Shown: positions 43,615 to 52,605 of the stretch, one piece after another
Position numbering within the stretch: the stretch's first letter is position 1
How the letters are laid out: every line of letters starts with the position of its first letter
Assembly (NCBI RefSeq): GCF_003185895.1
Contig: NZ_QHLY01000004.1
Span: 81,609-145,608, forward strand
Length of the DNA stretch: 64,000 nucleotides
Direction: 5' to 3'
Origin: Cryobacterium arcticum
Lineage (GTDB): Bacteria; Actinomycetota; Actinomycetes; Actinomycetales; Microbacteriaceae
Notes under the pieces: model-generated
Seen by the model: the letters and a program-made list of their open reading frames with translations, nothing else
Told to the model about the DNA's origin: nothing
The model's database searches: none
Position numbers and translations under genes: made by a program

Positions 43615-44901
43615 GTGGCAGTGGCGAAGAATGCAGCGGATGCGCAGGCCGCGGGCGGGGTGAGCGCCGACGCCGAACGCGCCCGGGTGCAACGCCGCAC
43701 CCTGATCGTGGTGGTGATGAGCCAGGTGCTCGGCGGCGCCGGCCTCGCGGCGGGCGTGACCGTCGGAGCGCTGCTGGCCCAGGAGATGCTCGGTTCCAGC
43801 AGCTTCGCCGGCATCTCGACCGCGCTGTTCACCCTGGGCTCAGCACTGACCGCTTACGTCATCGGCCGGGTGACGCAGCGATCCGGGCGCCGGCTCGGGC
43901 TCGGCTTGGGCTTCGCCGCCGGGGGACTCGGCGCCATCGGCGTGGTGGTCGCCGCTGTCGCCGACAATGTGCCGCTGCTGTTCCTGTCGATGTTCATCTA
44001 CGGCGCGGGCACGGCGACCAACCTGCAGGCGCGATACGCCGGCACAGACCTCGCGGCTCCCGACCGCCGGGGCACCGCCGTCAGCATTGCCCTGGTCTCC
44101 ACCACGTTCGGCGCCGTCGCCGGCCCCAACCTGGTGGAACCGCTCGGCGAGTTCGCGCTGAGCCTGGGGATCCCGCCGCTGGCCGGGCCGTTCCTACTCG
44201 CCGCCGCGGCATACCTCGCCGCCGGGCTCGTGTTGCTGGTACTGCTGCGCCCCGACCCGTTCCTGCTCGCCCGGCGGCTGGCCGAGAGCACCGAACCGGC
44301 GCCGGGCGTTCCGGCGGCCCGCAACGCTCCCATGCCAGGCCCCGGAAACGGAGCCTACGTGGGTGCCACGATCATGGTGCTGACCCAGATCGCCATGGTG
44401 GCGATCATGACCATGACGCCGGTGCATATGCGGGCGCACCACCACGGCCTGGGCGACGTCGGGCTAGTGATCGGCATCCACATCGGCGCGATGTACCTGC
44501 CGTCGCTGGTCACCGGCGTGCTCGTCGACAAGATCGGCCGCATCCCGATGGCCGTCGCCGCCGGGGTGACACTGCTCGCCGCCGGCGGCACCGCCGCGAT
44601 CGCGCCCGGCGACGACCTGGGCTTGCTGATCGTGGCGCTGGCCCTGCTGGGTCTGGGCTGGAACTTCGGCCTGATCGCCGGCACCGCTCTCGTGATCGAC
44701 AACACCGTGCCCGCCAACCGCGCCAGGGTGCAGGGCAGCCTCGATGTGCTGATCGCGCTCGCCGGGGCGGGAGCCGGGGTCATGTCGAGCGTGGTGATGG
44801 CGAGCACCGACTACGCCACCCTCTCGCTCGCGGGCGGCGTGCTCGCACTGTTGTTGATCCCGGTGCTGATCTGGGCACGTCGCAAGGACCCAGCCGCCTA
44901 A
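43615..44901 (+). CDS. MFS transporter, 12-helix
   Basis: 428 residues from GTG 43615. Twelve membrane helices in two halves joined by a hydrophilic loop around residues 220-245. Motif A-like VIGRVTQRSGRRLGLGLG lies after helix 2. The VAIMTMTPVHMRAHHHGLGD segment with four histidines is unusual but recurs in a known actinobacterial MFS subgroup. Substrate unknown. No adjacent regulator. Confidence 0.83.
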   Translation: MAVAKNAADAQAAGGVSADAERARVQRRTLIVVVMSQVLGGAGLAAGVTVGALLAQEMLGSSSFAGISTALFTLGSALTAYVIGRVTQRSGRRLGLGLGFAAGGLGAIGVVVAAVADNVPLLFLSMFIYGAGTATNLQARYAGTDLAAPDRRGTAVSIALVSTTFGAVAGPNLVEPLGEFALSLGIPPLAGPFLLAAAAYLAAGLVLLVLLRPDPFLLARRLAESTEPAPGVPAARNAPMPGPGNGAYVGATIMVLTQIAMVAIMTMTPVHMRAHHHGLGDVGLVIGIHIGAMYLPSLVTGVLVDKIGRIPMAVAAGVTLLAAGGTAAIAPGDDLGLLIVALALLGLGWNFGLIAGTALVIDNTVPANRARVQGSLDVLIALAGAGAGVMSSVVMASTDYATLSLAGGVLALLLIPVLIWARRKDPAA

Positions 44902-44917
44902 CTGAGCCAGCGGTTGG

Positions 44918-45547
44918 TCAGTTCTCTGAGCCCATTTCGCCCGTCGCCGGCTCGCCACTTTTCACCCCGTAGCGCAGCAGCACGGCGCCGCGCTTCGACG
45001 CCTGCCCGACCTCCAACAGCTCGAGGGATGCCGGCGGTCCGTCGTCGGGAAACAGGCGCTTACCGGCGCCCACCACGATCGGGTACACCCAGAGATTCAA
45101 CTGGTCGAAGAGCCCCTCGGCGACCAGCGTGCGGGCGAAGTCGATGCTGCCGATCACGTGGATTTCCCGGTGCCGGTCGCGGAGCGCCGCGATCTCGGCG
45201 GCGAGGTCGGGGCCGAGCAGGTGGGAGTCGCGCCAGCTGAGCTCCGGTGTGCCCCGGGACGCGACGTATTTGGGGATCGCCTCGAATTTGCGGGCGATGT
45301 CGGCGTCGGGCCCGTCGAGGTGGTGCGGCCAGTACCCCGCGAAAATGTCGTAGGTGCGCCGCCCGAGGAGCAGGGCATCCATGGCCTGGATTCCGTCGGA
45401 CACCTGGCTGCCGTCGGTCTCGTCGATCAGCGGCGCCTGCCAGCCGCCGAATCTGAAGCCGTCGTCGGTGTCTTCCTCCGGTCCACCCGGTGCTTGGGCG
45501 ACCCCGTCGAGAGTGGTGAAGTGGTCGATGTGGATGCGTCCGGTCAT
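44918..45547 (-). CDS. Dihydrofolate-reductase/RibD-C-fold protein
   Basis: 209 residues from ATG 45547 with AAAGGAC upstream. HIDHFTTLDGVAQAPGGPEE opens the RibD C-terminal-type fold. MDALLLGRRTYDIFAGYWP and EIHVIGSIDFARTLVAEGLF are the NADPH-contact motifs, and LWVYPIVVGAGKRLFPDD is the family C-terminal strand. Probable NADPH-dependent reductase of unknown substrate. Convergent with the MFS gene 17 bases away. Confidence 0.87.
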   Translation of the reverse strand: MTGRIHIDHFTTLDGVAQAPGGPEEDTDDGFRFGGWQAPLIDETDGSQVSDGIQAMDALLLGRRTYDIFAGYWPHHLDGPDADIARKFEAIPKYVASRGTPELSWRDSHLLGPDLAAEIAALRDRHREIHVIGSIDFARTLVAEGLFDQLNLWVYPIVVGAGKRLFPDDGPPASLELLEVGQASKRGAVLLRYGVKSGEPATGEMGSEN

Positions 45548-45745
45548 GCGCACGTCCTTTCGGTCTTCGTGATCGTTAGCCCGCATGTTAGCGCCAGACC
45601 CTCGAACGCCCCAGGGTAGCCGCGGGACCTTCGGTGCGTTCCGATACTGCCGGTGCGGCAATAGTCTTGAAACAGGTCCGCCTCGCTGCGCTGCGGGAGT
45701 CGCGGCCAGTCTGCGCCCAATTCGTTCCGGCATCCAGGAGAACTC

Positions 45746-47461
45746 ATGACCGAATCCGCCCCCGTTGACCCCACCTCCACCGATGCGTGGAAGCAGCTTG
45801 CCAGCATCGCCGATGGCTTCTCGCCGGACCTCCGCGGGTGGTTCGCCACTGACGCCGAGCGGGCCGAGCGGTACACCTTCCAGGCTGCCGACCTCACCAT
45901 CGACCTGTCGAAGAACCTCCTGACCGACGAGATCCTGGCCCAGCTGCTGCAGCTCGCCCGGGAGACCGACGTCTCTGGCCGGTTCGACGCCATGATCGCC
46001 GGCGAACACATCAACGTCACCGAAGACCGCGCCGTGCTGCACACCGCGCTCCGCCGCCCGAAGGACGGCGCCGGCCTCGTACCGCCGAAGGGCTTCGAGG
46101 TGGACGGCCAGGATGTCGACGCCGACGTGCATGCCACCCTCGACAAGGTCTACGCGTTTGCGGAGAAGGTGCGTTCCGGTGAGTGGACCGGCGTCACCGG
46201 CAAGCCGATCAAGACCGTCGTCAACATCGGCATCGGCGGTTCCGACCTCGGCCCGGTCATGGTCTACGAAGCGCTGAAGCCGTATGTGAAGGCCGGCCTC
46301 GAGGTTCGCTTCGTGTCGAACATCGACCCGACGGATGTCTACGAGAAGACGGCCGGCCTGGACCCCGAGACCACGCTCTTCATCGTGGCCTCCAAGACCT
46401 TCGGTACGCTCGAGACCCTCACGAACGCGCGTCTGGCTCGTGAGTGGCTGTGGAACCAGCTGCTCAGCGCCGGCGCCATCGACGACGTCGAGGCTGCACG
46501 CACCGACGCCGTCGCCAAGCACTTTGTTGCCGTCTCGACCGCTCTCGACAAGGTCGCGGCCTTCGGAATCGACCCCGAGAACGCCTTCGGCTTCTGGGAC
46601 TGGGTGGGTGGCCGGTTCTCGGTCGACTCCGCCATCGGCACCTCAGTGGTCATCGCGATCGGCCCCGACAACTGGCGCGAATTCCTCTCCGGCTTCCACG
46701 CTCTCGACGAGCACATGCGCACTGCCCCGCTCGAGCAGAACCTGCCCGTGCTGATGGGCCTCCTGAACGTCTGGTACACCAACTTCCTCAAGGCGCAGAG
46801 CCACGCCGTACTGCCGTACGCCCAGTACCTGCACCGTTTCCCGGCCTACCTGCAGCAGCTCACGATGGAGTCCAACGGCAAGAGCGTGCGCTGGGATGGC
46901 TCGCCCGTCACCACCGACACCGGCGAGATCTTCTGGGGCGAACCGGGCACCAACGGCCAGCACGCCTTCTACCAGCTGATCCACCAGGGCACCCGTCTGG
47001 TTCCGGCCGACTTCATCGCGGTCGCGAACCCCGCTCATCCCCTCACGGACGAAGCTGCCGATAAGCCCGGCCAGGACGTTCACGCCCTGTTCATGGCGAA
47101 CTTCTTCGCCCAGACCAAGGCGCTCGCGTTCGGCAAGACCGCTGACGAGGTGCGCGCCGAAGGCACCAAGGAGTCCGTCGTGCCGGCCCGCGCCTTCGCT
47201 GGCAACCGGCCGACCACGTCGATCCTCGCGCCGGCCCTCACGCCGAGCGTGGTGGGTCAGCTGATCGCCCTGTACGAGCACATCGTGTTCGTGGAAGGCA
47301 CCATCTGGGGCATCGACTCGTTCGACCAGTGGGGTGTTGAACTGGGCAAGCAGCTGGCGGTGCAGATCGCTCCCGCAGTCGAAGGCGACGCCGACACCCT
47401 GGCGTCGCAGGACTCGTCGACCAAGTCGCTGATCGCCAAGTACCTCGAGCTGCGCAACTGA
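45746..47461 (+). CDS. pgi: Glucose-6-phosphate isomerase
   Basis: 571 residues from ATG 45746, full length for the family. [20 protein letters not shown] contains the substrate-binding [23 protein letters not shown] is the SKTF signature region, and [15 protein letters not shown] and GKSVRWDG occur where expected. Interconverts glucose-6-phosphate and fructose-6-phosphate in glycolysis. Monocistronic, with a strong hairpin 38 bases after the stop codon. Confidence 0.95.
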   Translation: MTESAPVDPTSTDAWKQLASIADGFSPDLRGWFATDAERAERYTFQAADLTIDLSKNLLTDEILAQLLQLARETDVSGRFDAMIAGEHINVTEDRAVLHTALRRPKDGAGLVPPKGFEVDGQDVDADVHATLDKVYAFAEKVRSGEWTGVTGKPIKTVVNIGIGGSDLGPVMVYEALKPYVKAGLEVRFVSNIDPTDVYEKTAGLDPETTLFIVASKTFGTLETLTNARLAREWLWNQLLSAGAIDDVEAARTDAVAKHFVAVSTALDKVAAFGIDPENAFGFWDWVGGRFSVDSAIGTSVVIAIGPDNWREFLSGFHALDEHMRTAPLEQNLPVLMGLLNVWYTNFLKAQSHAVLPYAQYLHRFPAYLQQLTMESNGKSVRWDGSPVTTDTGEIFWGEPGTNGQHAFYQLIHQGTRLVPADFIAVANPAHPLTDEAADKPGQDVHALFMANFFAQTKALAFGKTADEVRAEGTKESVVPARAFAGNRPTTSILAPALTPSVVGQLIALYEHIVFVEGTIWGIDSFDQWGVELGKQLAVQIAPAVEGDADTLASQDSSTKSLIAKYLELRN

Positions 47462-47498
47462 TCTCAGACGCACCACATCGGCTCGCTCGGAGCCGAAC

Positions 47499-47541
47499 GG
47501 CGGCCGGCCCCTCGGACATTCAGTCCAGGGTGCCGGCCGCC
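47499..47541 (+). terminator. Terminator hairpin after pgi
   Basis: GGCGGCCGGC and GCCGGCCGCC are perfectly complementary; inside the loop GGAC and GTCC can extend the stem. It lies 38 bases beyond the pgi stop, before the converging carbamoyltransferase-like gene. Confidence 0.75.
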
Positions 47542-47572
47542 TAGGTTTGTGCGGAACGCAGAGCTTCGCTGC

Positions 47573-48394
47573 TCATGCCTGACCGAGAGCCAGGGCGAGA
47601 ATCCCCTGCTGGACGGGCAGGAGTGATGCTTTGAAATTGTGACCGACGAAGGCGGTGCTGTCGATCGCGTCGGCTGACACCTCTCGGCCGCGCTGAAAGG
47701 GCGGACACGGCGCGAGTTGCACGCCCTCCGGGGCCCGTTTGAGCAGGGACGCTGTGACGATGAAGGGCGCTAGCTCTTCCGCGTGCGTGCCGGGAGCATC
47801 CGTCACGATGAAGTCGGCGGCAGCGACCGCCGCCTCGAGGTCATCGGTCCATCGGATACTTGGTGTCGCCAGCGCTTCGGGGCAGCATTGAACGAGATCC
47901 AATCCGAACGCTCGGGCCGCCTCGCCCCAGGCTCTCGCGATGTTTCCGTCGGCAGCGACGAAGAGGTAGCGGAGCTGTTCGGGCTCGCGGGTGCGGGAGA
48001 TCGCGTAGAGGTCGGAGAGGACTTCGCAGGGGTGGTTCTCGTCTGTCATGGCATTGATGACAGGAACGGCATTGGAGGCCGCGAGGCCTTCGAGGACGCT
48101 GATGTTCGGGTGCCGAACGACCATCACGTCGACCCAAGCCGCCAAATAGCCGGCGACGTCCTCCAGGGCTTCAGGCTTGTCGAGGGTTTCAGGCGGAAAC
48201 GTGATCGGCTGCAGTCCCATGAGATGGGCTCCTCGTTCGAACGAAACCCTGGTGCGGAGGCTCGACGGCGGGAAGAAGAGCGCAGCGCACCCATGCACCT
48301 GGGGCCCGTCACCGGCACTGTAGGCGTCGGCGAGACGGAACAGACCTCGCAGCTCGGTCGTCGTCCAGTCATCGAGTCGCAGGAGGTGGGGCAT
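47573..48394 (-). CDS. Ornithine/aspartate carbamoyltransferase-like protein
   Basis: 273 residues from ATG 48394. Carbamoyl-phosphate-binding residues appear as PPSSLRTRVSFE (the SxRTR motif with Leu in place of Thr), followed by ENHPCEVLSDLYAI (HPCQ-like) and LAPCPPFQRGREV near the C-terminus. Shorter than typical ornithine carbamoyltransferases (about 310-330 residues). No other arginine or pyrimidine gene is nearby, so it may be a paralogue with an altered substrate. The first of the genes in the gene-poor right portion. Confidence 0.72.
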   Translation of the reverse strand: MPHLLRLDDWTTTELRGLFRLADAYSAGDGPQVHGCAALFFPPSSLRTRVSFERGAHLMGLQPITFPPETLDKPEALEDVAGYLAAWVDVMVVRHPNISVLEGLAASNAVPVINAMTDENHPCEVLSDLYAISRTREPEQLRYLFVAADGNIARAWGEAARAFGLDLVQCCPEALATPSIRWTDDLEAAVAAADFIVTDAPGTHAEELAPFIVTASLLKRAPEGVQLAPCPPFQRGREVSADAIDSTAFVGHNFKASLLPVQQGILALALGQA

Positions 48395-48533
48395 CCCTAA
48401 ACGATAGAGCCACCTGCGTGAGGGCACGGTGCGAGCGGATGACGAGGTACCAATCCGCGGAAGGGCAGCCATTGCGGATCGTTGACTCGATCACAGCGGG
48501 CGGCAAAGATGGACGGAACCGAGAGCGGGGACT

Positions 48534-49181
48534 ATGCGATCCAACGCACCAATACCGGGCAACCCGTGGCCTCACGACATGATAATCACCGTCGAGGATC
48601 GACCTAACGTCCTCTTGGAGTTGCTTTGGATCAGGGAAGCCTTCACCTTGCAGCCTCATGGCGAAGACCTTCCTCCATCGCTGTCGGACACCCCCGAGGT
48701 CGTGCAAAATGCTGCATCGAGTGCCGATACGCGCGCCGAATGGGCGTGCGCCTGGCCCCGCATCTGGCATGCGGCCGTGGCGCACGCTGGTGCGGATACT
48801 GCTTCACAACTGTTTGACGAGATTCGAACCACTCCAATCGGTTCGGCCGAACGCGCCGAACTTCTCCACCAAATCAACGGGCCCAACTGGCGCGACGAGT
48901 TCGGAGACGGCGCCTTCCACCACGACTCGTACAGCACCTGGTCGCAACTCGGCATGGACGCTCTCCTCGCCGGGTTGTCGACGCCACTCGAAGACCACCC
49001 GGAGCGACGCGATCTACCGACACTGATCTCCGCGTGGCATGCGGGCCTGACAAAGATCGTGACGATCCCGTGTGCGGGTGAGTTCACCCGCAAAGTCAGC
49101 GAGAACGCACTTCTCATGACGGATGCAACGCGTGAGGACAGCGACAGCTACAGGCGTGCGCTGAGCACCTTCGTTTCATAG
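48534..49181 (+). CDS. Hypothetical protein
   Basis: 215 residues from ATG 48534. Soluble, tryptophan-rich (AEWACAWPRIWHAAVAHAGA, then YSTWSQLGMDALL), with no recognised domain. No signal peptide. Codon use is somewhat less GC-biased at third positions than in the left part of the window. The converging gene at 49221 is also hypothetical. Confidence 0.6.
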   Translation: MRSNAPIPGNPWPHDMIITVEDRPNVLLELLWIREAFTLQPHGEDLPPSLSDTPEVVQNAASSADTRAEWACAWPRIWHAAVAHAGADTASQLFDEIRTTPIGSAERAELLHQINGPNWRDEFGDGAFHHDSYSTWSQLGMDALLAGLSTPLEDHPERRDLPTLISAWHAGLTKIVTIPCAGEFTRKVSENALLMTDATREDSDSYRRALSTFVS

Positions 49182-49220
49182 GCTCTGAGGAAGGATCGGA
49201 TTCTGCTTCCGGATTGACGT

Positions 49221-49775
49221 TCAGATCGGCGCCGCAGCAAATGGGTCTCGTCCAGCCAAAGTAAATGCTTCGCCGAAGAGATAAGAATTTGCGTCCGGCC
49301 ATCCGGGGTCGCGAGGAACAATCCCTGTCGCTGCCCAGAGGCTCTCCCGTAGCCACTGCGCTGCACCATAGACGCGAAAATTGCCGACGCGGTCATGTTG
49401 CGTCGGGGCAGCTTCAAGGACAATGATGGCCCTCTCGAGGGTCTCCATCTGATGCGAGTATGTTGTCCATTCGGCCTGATCCGTGCCGTACTCGTTCGGG
49501 TCAAAGGGCTCGATAGAGTCGGCGTCGAAATGTCGCTGTTCTTCAGCGGTTGCGCGGCCTCTGAGCAGTGGCGCATCCAGGATTGTGAACAATGAGACAG
49601 CCAGCGACGCGTCAACGAACTCGTCAAGAATGTTCGGCGCAAAACTCTCGAGTGGCAGCTCGGCAGCGCCCCATGTTCGTAACAACGCCTCGACCTCCGG
49701 CAGTGTTCTGGCTTGAGGTACCGCGTAATGCGCTCTAGCTGCGGTGAGCAGGGAAACGACACGTTCGTCGGTCAT
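49221..49775 (-). CDS. Hypothetical protein
   Basis: 184 residues from ATG 49775. Starts TDERVVSLLTAARAHYAVPQ and contains a YGTDQAEWTTYSHQMETLER helix. No membrane helix or signal. I do not recognise a family. Gene ends 39 bases from the end of the 48534 gene. Confidence 0.55.
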   Translation of the reverse strand: MTDERVVSLLTAARAHYAVPQARTLPEVEALLRTWGAAELPLESFAPNILDEFVDASLAVSLFTILDAPLLRGRATAEEQRHFDADSIEPFDPNEYGTDQAEWTTYSHQMETLERAIIVLEAAPTQHDRVGNFRVYGAAQWLRESLWAATGIVPRDPGWPDANSYLFGEAFTLAGRDPFAAAPI

Positions 49776-49878
49776 TCCGTCTCCTCTCGCTCTGTGTTTC
49801 TAGTCTGAGGCATCGCCCACACGCCTGGGTCGGCTCGGCGAGGTGGGACGGGTCATCGTCACATACTTCGAACGGAGC

Positions 49879-49917
49879 GGAACTCGTTGGACCGTGCCGG
49901 ACATTTACTTATGAGCG
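49879..49917 (+). promoter_or_regulatory. Upstream element shared with 51144-51182, copy 1
   Basis: GGAAC at 49879 and CCGGACATT ending at 49905 are separated exactly as in the second copy. GGAAC is the typical -35 core of actinobacterial ECF sigma factors. It sits 98 bases upstream of the secreted protein at 50015. The matching word TGAGCG follows at 49912. Confidence 0.45.
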
Positions 49918-50014
49918 CATCGAATTCGCGGCGGCGGGGTTCGACCGCGTGAAGAGTGATGTCGTCTGCCCTAGCTCACGCTGCCGTGGAACCAACAAAC
50001 ATGAAGGGCAATAA

Positions 50015-50677
50015 ATGAAGAAATTCTATGCCTGTGTCATCGGCGTTGTATTGATGGCGTTGGCCCTCTCCGGTGGCGCGGCCGTGTCCGCTGCAGACGG
50101 CGGGACAACCGTCGCCGCTGGCGCTGACAGCGATAGCGACCTCGGCGATGCCCCAGCCCTGCCTGTGGCCCCGCCGTCCGAAATCGAGATCGCAGCTATC
50201 CCGAACCAGGAATTTGCACAGCTGGTGGGGCCGGTCTTGGATTCGCTGCCGAACGAATACGCCTTCTTCTACTTCGATGGTGAGCACAAGCCCGTTATCG
50301 GATTTGTCGAAAAGGCCGTGCCCGCCGTGATGAAGGCAGTCACCGCGACAGGTCAGGAGGCGCGGATCATCGAGGACGCCGGGTTCACCTACGCTGAATA
50401 TGCCGCCGCAGCGGAGAAGGTCGTTGCGGATTTGCATGCCGCATGGCCCCAGGATGTTCCATTCCCGATCATCGGTGAGCGCCCGGACCTCGGCGTCGGC
50501 GTGATCGGCGCCATCCGTGTCACCCCCGATGCTGACGCGAACGCCGCCTGGTCGATCCGGGAATCGACCCGGCTGATCCAAGAGGCCGATGCATCGTCCC
50601 CCTTCTCCATCCAGATCGACGATGAGCGCGTATTCGGCGAAGGACACACAGCGTCGTATCGGTGGCCGATCCCGTAG
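50015..50677 (+). CDS. Secreted protein, paralogue of the lipoprotein at 58539
   Basis: 220 residues from ATG 50015. Signal peptide FYACVIGVVLMALALSGGAA, with no lipobox cysteine. The region LPNEYAFFYFDGEHKPVIGF...AVTATGQEARIIEDAGFTYAEY aligns with FPNDYAYALFDDDNAIHVAF...LEATGQPHVVVESVGFNAADY in the protein encoded at 58539-59114, so they share a domain. The domain somewhat resembles the prodomain of trypsin-like (S1) proteases, but no protease domain follows. Function unknown. Confidence 0.65.
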   Translation: MKKFYACVIGVVLMALALSGGAAVSAADGGTTVAAGADSDSDLGDAPALPVAPPSEIEIAAIPNQEFAQLVGPVLDSLPNEYAFFYFDGEHKPVIGFVEKAVPAVMKAVTATGQEARIIEDAGFTYAEYAAAAEKVVADLHAAWPQDVPFPIIGERPDLGVGVIGAIRVTPDADANAAWSIRESTRLIQEADASSPFSIQIDDERVFGEGHTASYRWPIP

Positions 50678-50714
50678 GTTTGGCAGTTCGACGTCGATCT
50701 CTTGGGGGGAACGA

Positions 50715-51068
50715 ATGAGCGTTTGGATGTTGATCGGAATTGTGACCTTGATCGCGTCTGTGCTCGCTGCCGTGGCGCCGAGGATCGACGTGGACGTTTC
50801 CTCCCGTCTCGCGTGGCTCGCTCATGACTTCGGGCCAGGCGATAGCCAGAGCCAGGCAGCCGCCCGGAGTGCAGCTTTCACAGTGGCCTTGCCTCTCGCT
50901 GCGCTGTCCGCACTGGTGACAGTCGCAGGCCTCGTGATGTCGGGCGGCGCCTCCTGGTCGGGAGTCACATCACTCGCCGGACTCTTGCTGGTGGGGATAG
51001 CGCTCTTAGCCGGAGCATCAGCGGGCCGGCGTGCCTTGCGTCGGGAACGCGGCCGCACCCGGCAGTAG
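50715..51068 (+). CDS. Small membrane protein
   Basis: 117 residues from ATG 50715, preceded by GGGGGGAACG. Three membrane helices: SVWMLIGIVTLIASVLAAVA, AALSALVTVAGLVMS and LAGLLLVGIALLAGA, with a basic C-terminus (RRALRRERGRTRQ). Follows the secreted-protein gene by 37 bases and may be co-transcribed. Confidence 0.6.
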   Translation: MSVWMLIGIVTLIASVLAAVAPRIDVDVSSRLAWLAHDFGPGDSQSQAAARSAAFTVALPLAALSALVTVAGLVMSGGASWSGVTSLAGLLLVGIALLAGASAGRRALRRERGRTRQ

Positions 51069-51143
51069 TGCAGGAGCTACTGGCCTGGTCGCCCTCGCTG
51101 TGACGGGCGTTGTCGCCCGGGTGCAGTGAGTTCGCGGCTGAGG

Positions 51144-51182
51144 GGAACTCCGCGGGCCGTTCCGGACATTACCTAGTGAGCG
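51144..51182 (+). promoter_or_regulatory. Upstream element shared with 49879-49917, copy 2
   Basis: Same arrangement as copy 1: GGAAC at 51144, CCGGACATT ending at 51170, then TGAGCG. The interval from GGAAC to GGACATT is 20 bases in both. It lies 89 bases upstream of the lipoprotein at 51271; further weak similarity continues downstream (GTTCGA...ACCGCG). Confidence 0.45.
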
Positions 51183-51270
51183 AACGATACCGACGAGTTC
51201 GAGACCGCGCTCGGCGGTGGTTTAGCGAAAGCATGCTGCCCACACGGAGCATCGACACCAAAGGGGCAGC

Positions 51271-52398
51271 ATGCACAGGATCACTATCTCCGGGTTCGGC
51301 GCGTTGATCGTGACGCTCGTAGTGTCCGGATGCGCAGCATCCGCGGCTGATGTGGAGCCCAGCAACGTAGCGACCCCTTTTGTCGCCGGTGACGACTTCT
51401 TGTGCGACGGATTGTCGATCCCGGGTGAAGCGCTGGAGGATCGTGTGCCCCTCAGTGCCATTGACGAGGCTGGGCGCACGGCGCTCGCCGAGGCGGTGTG
51501 GGACGACGGCAGTCCAGTGGGCATGCCATCGGGGGAGGGATGGTACGTGGCGACGTCGACCGATGATCTCGTGAGTGTCATGCGCGACGTGGAAGTGGTG
51601 GCGGATCCGGTGTCCCCGGCAATCGCTCCTGACCGTGAGGTGCAGACGGTCACCTGGGTGGACAACGCGACTAATCTCCCACCGGGCTGGTACGGCGCTT
51701 CGAGCAGCCGGTGTGCGCTCACGGTGGACCTGGGCGATCTGACTGTGCCCGAGGTCGAGTTCCAGTCGCCGCCGGATCCGCTGTCGCAGGAGTTGCGCCT
51801 GCTCGTGACCGAGGAGACCTGCAACGGGGGCGATGATGCGGAGGGGCGCATCGAGGTTGTGAGCCTCGATGAGACCGACGACCAGGTGGACCTCATCCTC
51901 GGAGTACGGCCGGAGGACGGAGTGCACACCTGCCCGTCAAACCCTGCGACCCCATTCACAGTGACCCTGTCCGAGCCACTCGGTGCACGCGAGGTCGTGG
52001 ACGCAAGCCTTGCCGCTCCACGTGCGCTGAAGGTGCGCGGCCCTCTACTTGAGGCGTTGGCCGCCGGCTCCGACTGTGAGCAGACCCCACTGATGCTCCG
52101 CGCCACTCCGTCCGCCCCAACGGCAGGCGAAACCGTGACCGTGACAACTACGCCAGAGCATTGCCCCGTAACGGATGCGTTGGCGGGCGAGGTAATCGTG
52201 CGGCTCGGAACTGGTGACACACCGACAGGCGCCCGGATAGAGAAGGGCTCCGGTCAGGCGGTCGTTGTCACCATTCCTTCCGGGCTCACGGGAGACGGCT
52301 ACCTCATGCTCGTTCCCGACCGGGACTGCGAAGACGTGCTGACAACAGCGGACTGCCACTATCCGTTTGCGGAGGTCACGATCGAAGCGGCACGCTAA
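51271..52398 (+). CDS. Lipoprotein of unknown function
   Basis: 375 residues from ATG 51271. Signal peptide with lipobox LVVSGC near 16-21. The mature part is a mix of beta-strand stretches (DDLVSVMRDVEVVADPV, GRIEVVSLDETDDQVDLILG) with three or four cysteines likely forming disulfides, and it ends with a C-terminal beta-sandwich-like segment. No domain recognised. Preceded by the shared upstream element at 51144. Confidence 0.65.
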   Translation: MHRITISGFGALIVTLVVSGCAASAADVEPSNVATPFVAGDDFLCDGLSIPGEALEDRVPLSAIDEAGRTALAEAVWDDGSPVGMPSGEGWYVATSTDDLVSVMRDVEVVADPVSPAIAPDREVQTVTWVDNATNLPPGWYGASSSRCALTVDLGDLTVPEVEFQSPPDPLSQELRLLVTEETCNGGDDAEGRIEVVSLDETDDQVDLILGVRPEDGVHTCPSNPATPFTVTLSEPLGAREVVDASLAAPRALKVRGPLLEALAAGSDCEQTPLMLRATPSAPTAGETVTVTTTPEHCPVTDALAGEVIVRLGTGDTPTGARIEKGSGQAVVVTIPSGLTGDGYLMLVPDRDCEDVLTTADCHYPFAEVTIEAAR

Positions 52399-52605
52399 AA
52401 CAAGAAGGTGGGAGGTGGGACAACTCGGGTGCGAGGTCAGTAGGTGAAAAGCGGCCAAGCTACCTTTCCTTAACTCCCCAACCTTGAACACGCCCTGAAT
52501 ACGTGAATCACTGACCGTGTTCATGCCTGCTCCGCCAATAGGCTGATGGCTCTGGGCTCGATGGAGTGCTCGCACGCACACCATTCGGAGTCAGGGGGAC
52601 ACGCC

